Assembly (NCBI GenBank): GCA_002353835.1
Contig: DEKL01000043.1
Span: 2,950 to 19,997, forward strand
DNA length: 17,048 bases
Direction of reading: 5' to 3'
From: Alphaproteobacteria bacterium UBA2723
GTDB lineage: Bacteria > Pseudomonadota > Alphaproteobacteria > RF32 > CAG-239
The notes beneath the pieces are model-generated. The model was not told the DNA's origin and did not search any database. It saw nothing but the letters and a program-made list of their open reading frames with translations. The position numbers and the translations under genes are program-made. Shown here piece after piece: positions 7,223 through 13,581 of the stretch; position 1 is the first letter of the stretch, and every line of letters starts with the position of its first letter.

Positions 7223-7528
7223 ATGATGGAAAGAACAATTACTATTCAGGACTTCAGACATGCCATAGCGTATGTCAACAATGAGCACTTTGGTGGATCA
7301 TTGAGACTTCAAAGTTTTTCTGATGAACAGTTGCTTAACAGCGATTTAACCCATGATTTAAACATCGGTAACATCAGATTAACCAACATCATCAATGAGC
7401 TTAGAAAGATGTACAATTTAAGTTTACCGTTGGAACTACCCAAAGTAGTACCCGATAATCGCGTTAAGTCACTTTTAGACACTATCAATTTTTACCTCAG
7501 AGAGGCTGAAAAAATGACGCAGTCCTAG
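7223..7528 (+). CDS. Acyl-carrier-protein-like protein lacking the pantetheine serine
   Basis: The protein has 101 residues from ATG 7223 (a second ATG follows at 7226; the frame is open from a TTG at 7163, which lies inside the -35 box). Residues 33-95 resemble the four-helix acyl carrier protein pattern: a DxxLLxxD-like entry (34-41), DLNIGNIRL (45-53) at the place of DLGxDSL(D/E), a recognition-type helix (TNIINELRKMYNLSLPLE) and a late helix starting with RVKSLLDTINFYL. In true carrier proteins the DSL serine holds 4'-phosphopantetheine; here the aligned residue is Asn50. If the alignment is right, it cannot be charged and may be a binding or regulatory homologue. No Shine-Dalgarno is visible, unlike most neighbours. 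It ends in a clear terminator. The fold assignment is inference from pattern only. Confidence 0.6.
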   Translation: MMERTITIQDFRHAIAYVNNEHFGGSLRLQSFSDEQLLNSDLTHDLNIGNIRLTNIINELRKMYNLSLPLELPKVVPDNRVKSLLDTINFYLREAEKMTQS

Positions 7529-7568
7529 GTTGGGTTAACTAAAAGGTGATTTAACATCTTATTAAAAG

Positions 7569-7599
7569 ACACGGCAAGAACTATCTTCCCGTGTTTTTT
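7569..7599 (+). terminator. Intrinsic terminator after the ACP-like gene
   Basis: ACACGG (7569-7574) pairs with CCGTGT (7589-7594), then a C/C mismatch and AAGA/TCTT, closing a 4-base loop. A run of six T follows directly (7594-7599). Confidence 0.85.
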
Positions 7600-7635
7600 G
7601 TGTGTTGGGCTAAAACTTCATATATCATACCAATA

Positions 7636-7664
7636 AAAAAAGAGGCCATAAAGACCTCTTTTTT
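7636..7664. terminator. Intrinsic terminator after tRNA-Leu
   Basis: AAAAAAGAGG (7636-7645) and CCTCTTTTTT (7655-7664) form a 10-bp stem around a 9-base loop, with A/T runs on both sides, so it can work in both directions. It sits immediately beyond the CCA end of the minus-strand tRNA and most likely ends its transcript. Confidence 0.82.
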
Positions 7665-7666
7665 AT

Positions 7667-7753
7667 TGGTGCGCTAGGCCGGAATCGAACCGGCACGGGA
7701 TTGCTCCCAACAGATTTTAAGTCTGCAGCGTCTACCAGTTCCGCCACAAGCGC
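7667..7753 (-). tRNA. tRNA-Leu, anticodon UAA
   Basis: The minus strand folds as an 87-base class II tRNA: 5' GCGCTTG pairs with CTAGCGC (one T-T mismatch at the sixth pair), then the discriminator A and an encoded CCA (7667-7669). The anticodon stem GCAGA/TCTGT encloses the loop CTTAAAA, with anticodon UAA at 7717-7719, which reads UUA leucine codons. The T-arm is GCCGG TTCGATT CCGGC and the long variable arm has a GGGA/TCCC stem, as expected for leucine. A strong promoter lies upstream and a terminator directly downstream, so it is transcribed alone. Confidence 0.97.
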
Positions 7754-7772
7754 AAAAATCCGCAACAACGAC

Positions 7773-7801
7773 TTTATACAAACAAAAAAATATAAATGCA
7801 A
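7773..7801 (-). promoter_or_regulatory. Sigma-70 promoter for tRNA-Leu
   Basis: On the minus strand TTGCAT (7796-7801) and TATAAA (7773-7778) are 17 bases apart, placing the start about 13 bases before the mature tRNA 5' end. It is back to back with the pssA promoter: the two -35 boxes are separated by 8 bp. Confidence 0.75.
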
Positions 7802-7809
7802 CATAAAAC

Positions 7810-7837
7810 TTGTATTTTTTTTAAGTAAGAGTAAAAT
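7810..7837 (+). promoter_or_regulatory. Sigma-70 promoter for pssA
   Basis: TTGTAT (7810-7815) and TAAAAT (7832-7837) are 16 bases apart. Transcription should begin near 7844, giving a leader of about 100 bases before pssA that contains two hairpins. Confidence 0.6.
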
Positions 7838-7851
7838 TTCCCTGTTTTTAA

Positions 7852-7921
7852 GGTACAGCGTACCCTAAAAAAGCTTAAAAACTCAAGCATATATGGCAGA
7901 AACAGCGTTTCGGTATATGCT
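7852..7921 (+). promoter_or_regulatory. Two hairpins in the pssA leader
   Basis: Hairpin 1 is GGTAC-AGC-GTACC (7852-7864). Hairpin 2 has an outer perfect stem AGCATATA/TATATGCT (7886-7893 with 7914-7921), an asymmetric internal loop, and an inner stem GAAAC-AGC-GTTTC (7899-7911). Both terminal loops are AGC. Hairpin 2 ends 7 bases before the AAAGG ribosome site of pssA. No T-tract follows either, so they are not terminators. A regulatory role is inference. Confidence 0.4.
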
Positions 7922-7942
7922 ATATTTAAGAAAGGTAAATTG

Positions 7943-8743
7943 ATGAAAAAAATTGAACGGAAATTACCGATTTCCACAGAAAAATTTGCGGAATTGCCAT
8001 TTCGCAAAATTGTTCCCAACATTGTAACCATGCTTGCCCTCTGCTCCGGGATGACATCTATTCGTTATGCTATTCAGGAAAGTTGGAGCAAAGCAGTCTT
8101 ATTTATTTTCTTAGCCGCCTTGTTTGACGGGCTAGACGGCAGAGTCGCCAGAATGTTAAAAGCATCTTCCAAATTCGGTGCTGAACTGGATTCTTTAAGT
8201 GATTTTATCAGCTTTGGTGTAGCCCCTGCTATTTTAATGTTCCAATGGTGCTTGTTTGACTTACCCAAAATCGGCTGGTTTTTCTGCCTCTTATTTGCCA
8301 TGGGTATGGCTTTGCGCTTAGCACGTTTCAACACCATGTTGGAAGATGATACAATTCCCCCCTATTGGGCACACTACTTTACCGGCGTACCGGCACCGGC
8401 TGCCGCCGCTATGGTTATTATGCCGATACTGTTAGGGTTTGACTTAGCTGAAACCAAGCCGTTTTTAAGAACACATGCTTTCTGCAGTATTTGGATGTGC
8501 ATTGTTTTTTACTTAGAAACGAGTCGTATTCCGACAATATCTTTGAAAAAAGCCAAAATTAAACCTTCCATGGTTATACCGCTTTTGGTTATCGTTGCCG
8601 TTATTGCGCACTTCTTATTTACGCAAACATGGCTGACCTTAGGCGTCTTAACGGCCATTTATACTTTAAGTATTCCTTATTCCGTTATCCGCTTTTTGCA
8701 TGATAAAAAGCTTTACGAACAAGGTAAGACAACCAAGGTTTAA
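7943..8743 (+). CDS. pssA: CDP-diacylglycerol-serine O-phosphatidyltransferase
   Basis: A 266-residue inner-membrane enzyme that joins serine to CDP-diacylglycerol to make phosphatidylserine, the precursor of phosphatidylethanolamine. The complete CDP-alcohol phosphotransferase signature is present: Asp62, Asp65-Gly66, Ala69-Arg70, Gly79, Asp83 and Asp87 in FDGLDGRVAR...GAELDSLSD. VPNIVTMLALCSGMTSI (24-40) and ISFGVAPAILMFQW (89-102) are typical of the PssA subgroup rather than PgsA. About six to eight hydrophobic helices follow to residue 250. ATG 7943 is preferred over the TTG at 7940 because AAAGG (7931-7935) is then 7 bases away. No psd gene, the usual partner, is visible just upstream, where the tRNA lies. 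It is followed closely by the rplY promoter and hairpin. Confidence 0.92.
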   Translation: MKKIERKLPISTEKFAELPFRKIVPNIVTMLALCSGMTSIRYAIQESWSKAVLFIFLAALFDGLDGRVARMLKASSKFGAELDSLSDFISFGVAPAILMFQWCLFDLPKIGWFFCLLFAMGMALRLARFNTMLEDDTIPPYWAHYFTGVPAPAAAAMVIMPILLGFDLAETKPFLRTHAFCSIWMCIVFYLETSRIPTISLKKAKIKPSMVIPLLVIVAVIAHFLFTQTWLTLGVLTAIYTLSIPYSVIRFLHDKKLYEQGKTTKV

Positions 8744-8751
8744 CAAAAGGC

Positions 8752-8780
8752 TTGACTCTTAATAAAACAAGTCCTATAAA
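8752..8780 (+). promoter_or_regulatory. Sigma-70 promoter for rplY
   Basis: TTGACT (8752-8757) and TATAAA (8775-8780) are 17 bases apart, beginning 9 bases after the pssA stop. The expected start, 5-8 bases downstream, falls on the first bases of the hairpin at 8785. Confidence 0.7.
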
Positions 8781-8784
8781 AATT

Positions 8785-8824
8785 ACCGCTGATAGCACCC
8801 CTGGAGGCTATTGGCGGTTTTTTT
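8785..8824 (+). terminator. Terminator-like hairpin between pssA and rplY
   Basis: ACCGC (8785-8789) pairs with GCGGT (8814-8818), a TG/TG internal mismatch follows, then ATAGC (8792-8796) pairs with GCTAT (8807-8811) around a 10-base loop containing CCCC and GGAG. Seven T (8818-8824) follow at once, the form of an intrinsic terminator for pssA transcripts. It also coincides with the start of transcripts from the rplY promoter, where it would form a 5'-terminal hairpin. Confidence 0.75.
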
Positions 8825-8847
8825 AATCAATTGATAAGGAAAAGAAA

Positions 8848-9138
8848 ATGTCAGAAATTACATTTAATGCAGTTTTGCGTGAAAAAGCAGGTAAGGGGGC
8901 AGCTCGTCAATGTCGTAGAGAAGGTCGTGTTCCTGCTGTTATTTATGGTGGTAAGAAAGATGCCGTAAACATCAGTTTACACCCTGTTGAGTTAGAAAAA
9001 GCCTTAGATTTGGCTGATTTCTATAAGTCTGTTATTACTATTGCTATGGAAAAGAAGAGCGAAAAAGTTATTTGCAAAGACGTTCAATTTGATCCGGTAT
9101 CTGATATGCCGATTCACGTTGACTTTATGCGTAAGTAA
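8848..9138 (+). CDS. rplY: Large ribosomal subunit protein bL25, short form
   Basis: A 96-residue protein of the bL25 family, which binds 5S rRNA at the central protuberance of the 50S subunit. The family start is clear: RxKAGKGAARQCRREGRVPAVIYG (11-34), then the strand NISLHPVELEKAL and the closing VICKDVQFDPVSDMPIHVDFMR, normally the junction to a second domain in the longer CTC/TL5 form. Here the protein stops at that junction (96 residues, like the 94 of E. coli), whereas most alphaproteobacterial versions I know run to about 200. AAGGA precedes ATG 8848. It lies 14 bp upstream of pth, and the two are probably cotranscribed, both acting in translation. Confidence 0.93.
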   Translation: MSEITFNAVLREKAGKGAARQCRREGRVPAVIYGGKKDAVNISLHPVELEKALDLADFYKSVITIAMEKKSEKVICKDVQFDPVSDMPIHVDFMRK

Positions 9139-9152
9139 TAAAGGCTTATAAA

Positions 9153-9725
9153 ATGTTTTTAGTGGTAGGTTTGGGAAATCCCGGTGAGGAATATGCTTTG
9201 ACACGCCACAACATAGGGTTTATGGCGGCTGATAAAATCTTTAGCCGCTATAACTTTACCCCTTTTAAGAGCAAATTTGAAGGTTTGCTTGCCGAAGGAA
9301 CAATAGACGGTGAAAAAGTTTTACTCTTAAAACCGCAAACATTTATGAATTTATCAGGTAACTCGGTTGCAAAAGTTGCATCATTTTATAAAATTGCACC
9401 GGAAAATATTATTGTTATCCATGATGATAAAGATCTCGCCCTAGGCAAGATAAAAGCTAAAATCGGTGGCTCTGCCGGCGGACATAACGGCATAAAAAAC
9501 ATAGATTCACATTTAGGAACAGAATACAATCGTATCCGTATCGGCGCAGGTTCACCGCAAGAACATCACACAGACACCATAAATTTTGTACTATCACGCT
9601 TTTCAAAAGCGGAAAAGGAAGTTTTAGAAGAAAGATTAAATTTTGTGGCTGATACAATCAATGAACTAATTAAAAAAGGTATCGCCCATTATTCTAACAT
9701 TGTCGGTATGCATAATACCAAATAG
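9153..9725 (+). CDS. pth: Peptidyl-tRNA hydrolase
   Basis: A 190-residue cytoplasmic enzyme that cleaves the ester between peptide and tRNA on prematurely released peptidyl-tRNA, recycling tRNA. Residues that match the E. coli active site are present: Asn9 in GLGNPG, catalytic His19 in TRHNIGF, Asn66 in TFMNLSG, Asp91 in VIHDDKDL, and the GGSAGGHNGIKNI loop with Asn near 112, followed by RIRIGAGSPQ. The length is normal for the family (about 190-200). ATG 9153 has AAGG 8 bases upstream and follows rplY by 14 bp, an arrangement common in bacteria. The next gene begins 45 bp later. Confidence 0.96.
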   Translation: MFLVVGLGNPGEEYALTRHNIGFMAADKIFSRYNFTPFKSKFEGLLAEGTIDGEKVLLLKPQTFMNLSGNSVAKVASFYKIAPENIIVIHDDKDLALGKIKAKIGGSAGGHNGIKNIDSHLGTEYNRIRIGAGSPQEHHTDTINFVLSRFSKAEKEVLEERLNFVADTINELIKKGIAHYSNIVGMHNTK

Positions 9726-9770
9726 CAAGTTTAAACCGTATTATTATTCACATTAAAAACATTTGTTATT

Positions 9771-10283
9771 ATGAGTATCGCAGATGACATTCTAAGAAAA
9801 AGAAGAGAGTTAGAGGCAGTGCCCCCGACTTTAGATGAGATTGCTGAAAAGGTAGCCCAAAGCTACCACCGGCGCAAGTACACTATGGAATCCGCTATTG
9901 ACCTGAGAAATGGTGAAAGCGAAGATGATTTCTTAAAGAACGTTGCACGGCAAACAGACAAGAGCGCACCTGAGAAAGATGAAAAGTTCCTTTCCTGCAT
10001 TCCGGAAATGCACCGTTCATGGTCAGCTCTGGAAGAAATCAACAAGAACAGCCACATGGCTCACATGTATGCGTTGGTGATGACCAAAATTTATCAGGGA
10101 ACCATACCTTTTGAAATTGAAAAAATCATCACCGTTCTGGATAGCCCGGAGCTCATCTCGCAACTAAAATCCGCCGGCTTAAACTGGAGCCCTCGTGCCC
10201 AAAGGTTGATAGAAAAATTTCACCCAAAGATGTACGATCGTCTGTTCACGGAGTGCCACCAACCGACAGGTTTTACTCTCTAA
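9771..10283 (+). CDS. Hypothetical protein between pth and ychF, 170 residues
   Basis: I do not recognise this protein. It is soluble, charged and apparently all helical, with no signal peptide or membrane segment. Residues 1-60 are rich in Arg, Lys and Glu (MSIADDILRKRRELEAVPPT at the start, then an acidic NGESEDDF at 47-54). Residues 85-145 hold two longer helices (SALEEINKNSHMAHMYALVM, then IPFEIEKIITVL), and the C-terminal part SPRAQRLIEKFHPKMYDRLF is basic and amphipathic. It contains two cysteines (residues 75 and 162 region). No Shine-Dalgarno precedes ATG 9771, so expression may depend on coupling or a leader-poor message. It ends 18 bp before a strong terminator. Its place among translation genes suggests, but does not show, a related role. 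Confidence 0.72.
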   Translation: MSIADDILRKRRELEAVPPTLDEIAEKVAQSYHRRKYTMESAIDLRNGESEDDFLKNVARQTDKSAPEKDEKFLSCIPEMHRSWSALEEINKNSHMAHMYALVMTKIYQGTIPFEIEKIITVLDSPELISQLKSAGLNWSPRAQRLIEKFHPKMYDRLFTECHQPTGFTL

Positions 10284-10300
10284 AGTTAAACGTCATTCTC

Positions 10301-10336
10301 AAAGCAGTTTTTAGCCCGGCTAAAACTGCTTTTTTT
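10301..10336 (+). terminator. Intrinsic terminator before ychF
   Basis: AAAGCAGTTTTTAGC (10301-10315) pairs with GCTAAAACTGCTTT (10319-10332) with one bulged T, closing a CCG loop, followed by a T-run to 10336. It ends the rplY-pth-hypothetical transcript; the ychF promoter begins 2 bases later. Confidence 0.9.
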
Positions 10337-10337
10337 A

Positions 10338-10366
10338 TTGCAAAACAGAAAAATATTGCGTATAAC
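10338..10366 (+). promoter_or_regulatory. Sigma-70 promoter for ychF
   Basis: TTGCAA (10338-10343) and TATAAC (10361-10366) are 17 bases apart, starting directly after the terminator T-run. The leader would be about 34 bases. It shows that ychF is its own transcription unit. Confidence 0.72.
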
Positions 10367-10406
10367 CGCCCTTATACAAATAAAAATTCTTAAAGGAGCC
10401 GTTAAA

Positions 10407-11519
10407 ATGGGTTTTAATTGTGGTATCGTAGGTCTGCCGAATGTCGGAAAATCTACACTGTTTAACGCCTTAACACAAACTATCGCCGCACAGGCTGCAA
10501 ACTTTCCGTTTTGCACCATTGAACCGAATACCGGACGAGTTGCCGTGCCGGATAAACGTTTGCAAGCCTTAGCCGATATTGTTCACCCGAAAAACATTGT
10601 ACCGACACAATTAGAATTTGTAGATATTGCAGGTTTAGTCAAAGGTGCCAGCAAAGGCGAAGGCTTGGGCAACCAATTTTTAGCCAATATCAGAGAAACA
10701 GATGCCATTATCCATGTTTTGCGTTGCTTTGAAGATAGCAACATTACTCACGTTGAAGGTTCCGTTGACCCGATTCGTGATGCGGAAATTGTTGAAACTG
10801 AATTGATGATTGCGGATTTGGAATCTTTAGAAAAGCGCTTTGAACAAACCAAGAAAAAAGCACAAACCGGCGGAGATAAAGAAGCTGCCGTCCGCGCTCG
10901 TGTCATGGAACCGATTATCAATGCTCTGCGTGAAGGTAAACCTGCCCGCACCGCCGCTCCCTCTGAATCGGATAAAGATGCTTATAAACAATACCAGATG
11001 ATGCAACTTTTAACCTCTAAACCGGTATTATATGTTTGCAACGTAGATGAAGACAGCGCCGCAACCGGTAATGAATTTTCTAAAAAGGTTTTTGAAAAAG
11101 CAGAAAAAGAACACGCAAAAGCCGTCATTATTTCTGCTGCCATAGAATCTGAAGTTGCACAACTAGATAGTGAGGAAGAAAAGCAGGAATTTCTTTCAGC
11201 CCTTGGCTTACAGGAAACCGGCTTAACCAAAATCATTAAAGCCGGATATGCATTGCTCGGTTTGGAAACATATTTTACTGCCGGTCCGAAAGAAGTGCGT
11301 GCATGGACCTTTATTAAAGGCTCCAAAGCCCCGCAATGTGCCGGTATTATTCACTCTGATTTTGAAAGAGGTTTTATCCGTGCTGAAACGATTGCCTATG
11401 ATGATTATATCAAATATAACGGCGAGCAAGGATGTAAAGAAGCCGGCAAGATGCGTTCGGAAGGCAAAGATTATGTTGTCCAAGACGGCGATTTAATGAA
11501 CTTCTTATTTAACGTATAA
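10407..11519 (+). CDS. ychF: Redox-regulated ATPase YchF (OLA1 family)
   Basis: A 370-residue TRAFAC-class P-loop protein that, unlike its GTPase relatives, prefers ATP and associates with ribosomes. Visible motifs: P-loop GLPNVGKST (9-17), FPFCTIEPN switch [21 protein letters not shown] switch II, and the degenerate base-recognition motif NVDE in YVCNVDED where GTPases have NKxD, which explains the ATP preference. A coiled-coil insertion separates the halves, and the C-terminal 85 residues are the TGS domain ([20 protein letters not shown] ... [10 protein letters not shown]). Length matches E. coli YchF (363). ATG 10407 is chosen over the upstream frame opening because AAGGAG (10393-10398) is 8 bases away and the family starts [12 protein letters not shown]. 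It has its own promoter and terminator. Confidence 0.96.
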   Translation: MGFNCGIVGLPNVGKSTLFNALTQTIAAQAANFPFCTIEPNTGRVAVPDKRLQALADIVHPKNIVPTQLEFVDIAGLVKGASKGEGLGNQFLANIRETDAIIHVLRCFEDSNITHVEGSVDPIRDAEIVETELMIADLESLEKRFEQTKKKAQTGGDKEAAVRARVMEPIINALREGKPARTAAPSESDKDAYKQYQMMQLLTSKPVLYVCNVDEDSAATGNEFSKKVFEKAEKEHAKAVIISAAIESEVAQLDSEEEKQEFLSALGLQETGLTKIIKAGYALLGLETYFTAGPKEVRAWTFIKGSKAPQCAGIIHSDFERGFIRAETIAYDDYIKYNGEQGCKEAGKMRSEGKDYVVQDGDLMNFLFNV

Positions 11520-11522
11520 GCC

Positions 11523-11548
11523 AAAGCCACCGCAACGGTGGCTTTTTT
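11523..11548. terminator. Intrinsic terminator after ychF
   Basis: AAAGCCACCG (11523-11532) and CGGTGGCTTT (11536-11545) form a perfect 10-bp stem with a CAA loop, and a run of six T follows (11543-11548). On the minus strand the hairpin is followed by only three T, so it may end the convergent trxB transcript less efficiently. Confidence 0.93.
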
Positions 11549-11579
11549 ATTGATAACTAGACATTCAAATTTTTACTTT

Positions 11580-12518
11580 TTAAGCAACGGAATCCAAATA
11601 TTCAATAGCATCCATTGCGGCAATTGCGCCGCTTCCGGCAGAGATAACCGCTTGCTTATATTTCGGGTCTTTCACATCACCGGCCGCAAAAACGCCTTCT
11701 ACATCTGTTGCCGAACAATTTGCATGCGTAACAATATAACCTTTACTGTCCAAAACAAGATTTCCCTTAAAAATTTCCGTATTCGGTTGGTGACCGACGG
11801 CAACAAACACACCGTCTGCATTGATAACTTTGGTGGCGTCTGTTTCGACGTTGCGCACCCGAATACCGGTAACTTTCTTCGGTTCATCTACGCCTAAAAT
11901 TTCTTCAACAACACTATCCCATTCAACAACAATTTTACGATTCTCTTTAACTCTGTCTTGCAAAATTTTATCCGCTCTTAACTGATGTCTTCTATGAACG
12001 AGAATAACTCTGTCAGCAAGTGTTGCCAAATAAAGCGCTTCAGCCACCGCAGAATTACCACCGCCGACAACAACTACCGTTCTGCCACGATAGAAAAAGC
12101 CGTCGCACGTTGCACATGCCGAAACCCCGTAACCTAAAAACTTCTTTTCTGATTCCAAATTAAGCCACTTAGCCGAAGAACCGGTTGCAATAATAACTGC
12201 CTTTGCCTTATACGAATGACCGTTTTCCGAGCTGCAAACAAAAGGTCTGTGCGCAAAATCAACCTCAACAATATAGTCATTAACAAACTGCACCCCGAGC
12301 TTAACTGCCTGGTTCTTCATCTTATCCATCAGTTCAAAACCGCTGATTTCCTCAAATCCCGGAAAATTCTCAATAGCGGATGTCATTGTCAATTGTCCGC
12401 CCTCTTGATTACCGGAAACAATCGTTACACTGATACCGGCACGTGCCGCATAAATACCTGCCGTATAACCGGCCGGTCCGGAACCCAAAATAAGTAAATC
12501 AGTCGTATAAAGTGCCAT
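11580..12518 (-). CDS. trxB: Thioredoxin reductase (NADPH)
   Basis: A 312-residue FAD flavoenzyme that uses NADPH to reduce thioredoxin in the cytoplasm. Domains in order: FAD-binding GSGPAG (12-17) and ENFPGF (50-55), the NADPH domain with the redox-active pair Cys135-Cys138 in CATCDGFF, GGGNSA (152-157) and HRRHQLRA (175-182), whose arginines bind the NADP 2'-phosphate, then the return to the FAD domain at ATDVEGVFAAGD (270-281) and KYKQAVISAGSGAIAA. All catalytic features are intact and length is normal. AGGAG stands about 8 bases before ATG 12518. The upstream gene ends 9 bp away, so it is the last gene of a three-gene unit. FAD- versus ferredoxin-type enzymes differ at the HRR motif, which supports NADPH. 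Confidence 0.96.
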   Translation of the reverse strand: MALYTTDLLILGSGPAGYTAGIYAARAGISVTIVSGNQEGGQLTMTSAIENFPGFEEISGFELMDKMKNQAVKLGVQFVNDYIVEVDFAHRPFVCSSENGHSYKAKAVIIATGSSAKWLNLESEKKFLGYGVSACATCDGFFYRGRTVVVVGGGNSAVAEALYLATLADRVILVHRRHQLRADKILQDRVKENRKIVVEWDSVVEEILGVDEPKKVTGIRVRNVETDATKVINADGVFVAVGHQPNTEIFKGNLVLDSKGYIVTHANCSATDVEGVFAAGDVKDPKYKQAVISAGSGAIAAMDAIEYLDSVA

Positions 12519-12527
12519 AAATCTCTC

Positions 12528-13196
12528 CTAGTTCTTTAATAGTTTTAATGTGTTATCGCGTAATTTTTGCACACGCCTTGCTTTTTCATATTCTCCCAAT
12601 AATTCATACAGTACCGCTAATTGGCAACAGATATTAAGCGTATCTTGATATTTTGTATAAAAACTTTCATCCTGTGCCACAACAGTATTTAAGGCACACT
12701 CTAAGAAAAAAATCTTCATTCGCGGCTGATATGCATTTTTTGCCAACAGCACATACGCTCCGAAACGATCTTTCTGATTATGATTATCAGCCCAGTTTTT
12801 TTCTATCTTAAAAAAAGCTTCCTCATCATCCAAATAATAATAAATATCTTTCAACGCTAATAAAACACGATTTTGCTCTTCTGTTTTTTGAGCATAACTC
12901 AATGCTTGATTATAATATTCTATTGCTAGAAAATATCTACTATTATCTTGATTTTGTAAACCATCTTCATAATAGATATCGCCAAGTTTTATATCTATCT
13001 GATATAAAATACTGTTTATCAACGGCGGATAACTGTCTTTGTCTTGCAAAAATTTTATAAAATAGCGAAGAAGCGCATTATACTGGACTATTTTAGCCTC
13101 ATTATTTAAATAAGGCTCTCTTTCTCTAACCACTTTATACAACTGCAAAAAGCGACTTTCCGAACCTTTTGTACCGGATACAGTTCTACTTAACAT
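12528..13196 (-). CDS. TPR-like helical protein, 222 residues
   Basis: I cannot name this gene. It is soluble and almost entirely alpha-helical, rich in Tyr, Leu and Asn. Spacing of small and aromatic residues suggests tetratricopeptide-like helix pairs: about 68-104 (KLGDIYYEDG ... AIEYYNQALSYAQ), 108-135 (VLLALKDIYYYLDDEEAFFK) and 190-215 (QLAVLYELLGEYEKARRVQ). Such repeats bind proteins or peptides. No signal peptide is present. GGAG lies 8 bases before ATG 13196. It follows the cysteine-rich gene by 26 bp and precedes trxB by 9 bp, so it is the middle gene of an operon. A role as adaptor or scaffold in redox or stress handling is possible but not shown by the sequence. Confidence 0.7.
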   Translation of the reverse strand: MLSRTVSGTKGSESRFLQLYKVVREREPYLNNEAKIVQYNALLRYFIKFLQDKDSYPPLINSILYQIDIKLGDIYYEDGLQNQDNSRYFLAIEYYNQALSYAQKTEEQNRVLLALKDIYYYLDDEEAFFKIEKNWADNHNQKDRFGAYVLLAKNAYQPRMKIFFLECALNTVVAQDESFYTKYQDTLNICCQLAVLYELLGEYEKARRVQKLRDNTLKLLKN

Positions 13197-13222
13197 AACT
13201 CAACTCCGTTAAATAAACAGCC

Positions 13223-13498
13223 TTAAAACACCCCGCCGGTATGCAGACAATAATCTTCATTATTTAACGCATATTTCTTGTGTATCGGACAAGTTTGACA
13301 CATACATCCGCGATTCTCATGGATACAATTACTTTTTTCAATTGCACAAAATAGTAATTCCCAATGCTCATCATTTTCCTTTTGCAAAACATCTTCATTG
13401 GTACGCATATTATTCTTTATTTTACAGGTTGTTGTATAAGACGGACAATTCAAACATTGGCACATTTGGGCATTAGTTTTTGTTTTTTCCACACGCAT
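13223..13498 (-). CDS. Cysteine-rich DUF2769-like protein, 91 residues
   Basis: The protein has ten cysteines in 91 residues (13, 15, 18, 25, 51, 58, 65, 67, 70, 84), arranged as CxCxxCPSYxxxC, LFCAxxKSxC, GCxCxxCP and a final YC. This resembles the DUF2769 pattern known to me mainly from archaeal and anaerobic genomes, where the cysteines are presumed to hold metal ions or an iron-sulfur cluster; function unproven. ATG 13498 is chosen because a perfect AGGAGG is 7 bases upstream; the frame stays open to 13525 but without a ribosome site. It is the first gene of the unit that ends with trxB. The segment between the two cysteine clusters (26-50) is acidic and non-conserved looking. Confidence 0.75.
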   Translation of the reverse strand: MRVEKTKTNAQMCQCLNCPSYTTTCKIKNNMRTNEDVLQKENDEHWELLFCAIEKSNCIHENRGCMCQTCPIHKKYALNNEDYCLHTGGVF

Positions 13499-13529
13499 AT
13501 TTAATCCTCCTAAAATATAAAACAAAGAT

Positions 13530-13557
13530 AAAATATGCTTTTATAGTGCTAAAACAA
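13530..13557 (-). promoter_or_regulatory. Candidate promoter for the DUF2769-TPR-trxB unit
   Basis: On the minus strand TTGTTT (13552-13557) and TATTTT (13530-13535) are 16 bases apart. A better -10, TATAAA (13540-13545), lies a little further up but has no good -35. A promoter somewhere here is likely, since the acylphosphatase gene ends 84 bp upstream. Confidence 0.35.
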
Positions 13558-13581
13558 TTAGCCGAAACCCTATATTTACGT

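Noticed and set aside
4561..10312. 14-base match CTCAAAGCAGTTTT near 4561-4574 (minus) and 10299-10312 (plus)
   Set aside because: One or two such matches are expected by chance in an AT-rich 17-kb window; the second copy is explained as a terminator arm.
13548..13562. GCTAA-5-TTAGC hairpin downstream of acylphosphatase
   Set aside because: The stem is only 5 bp and no T-tract follows on either strand, so I do not call it a terminator.
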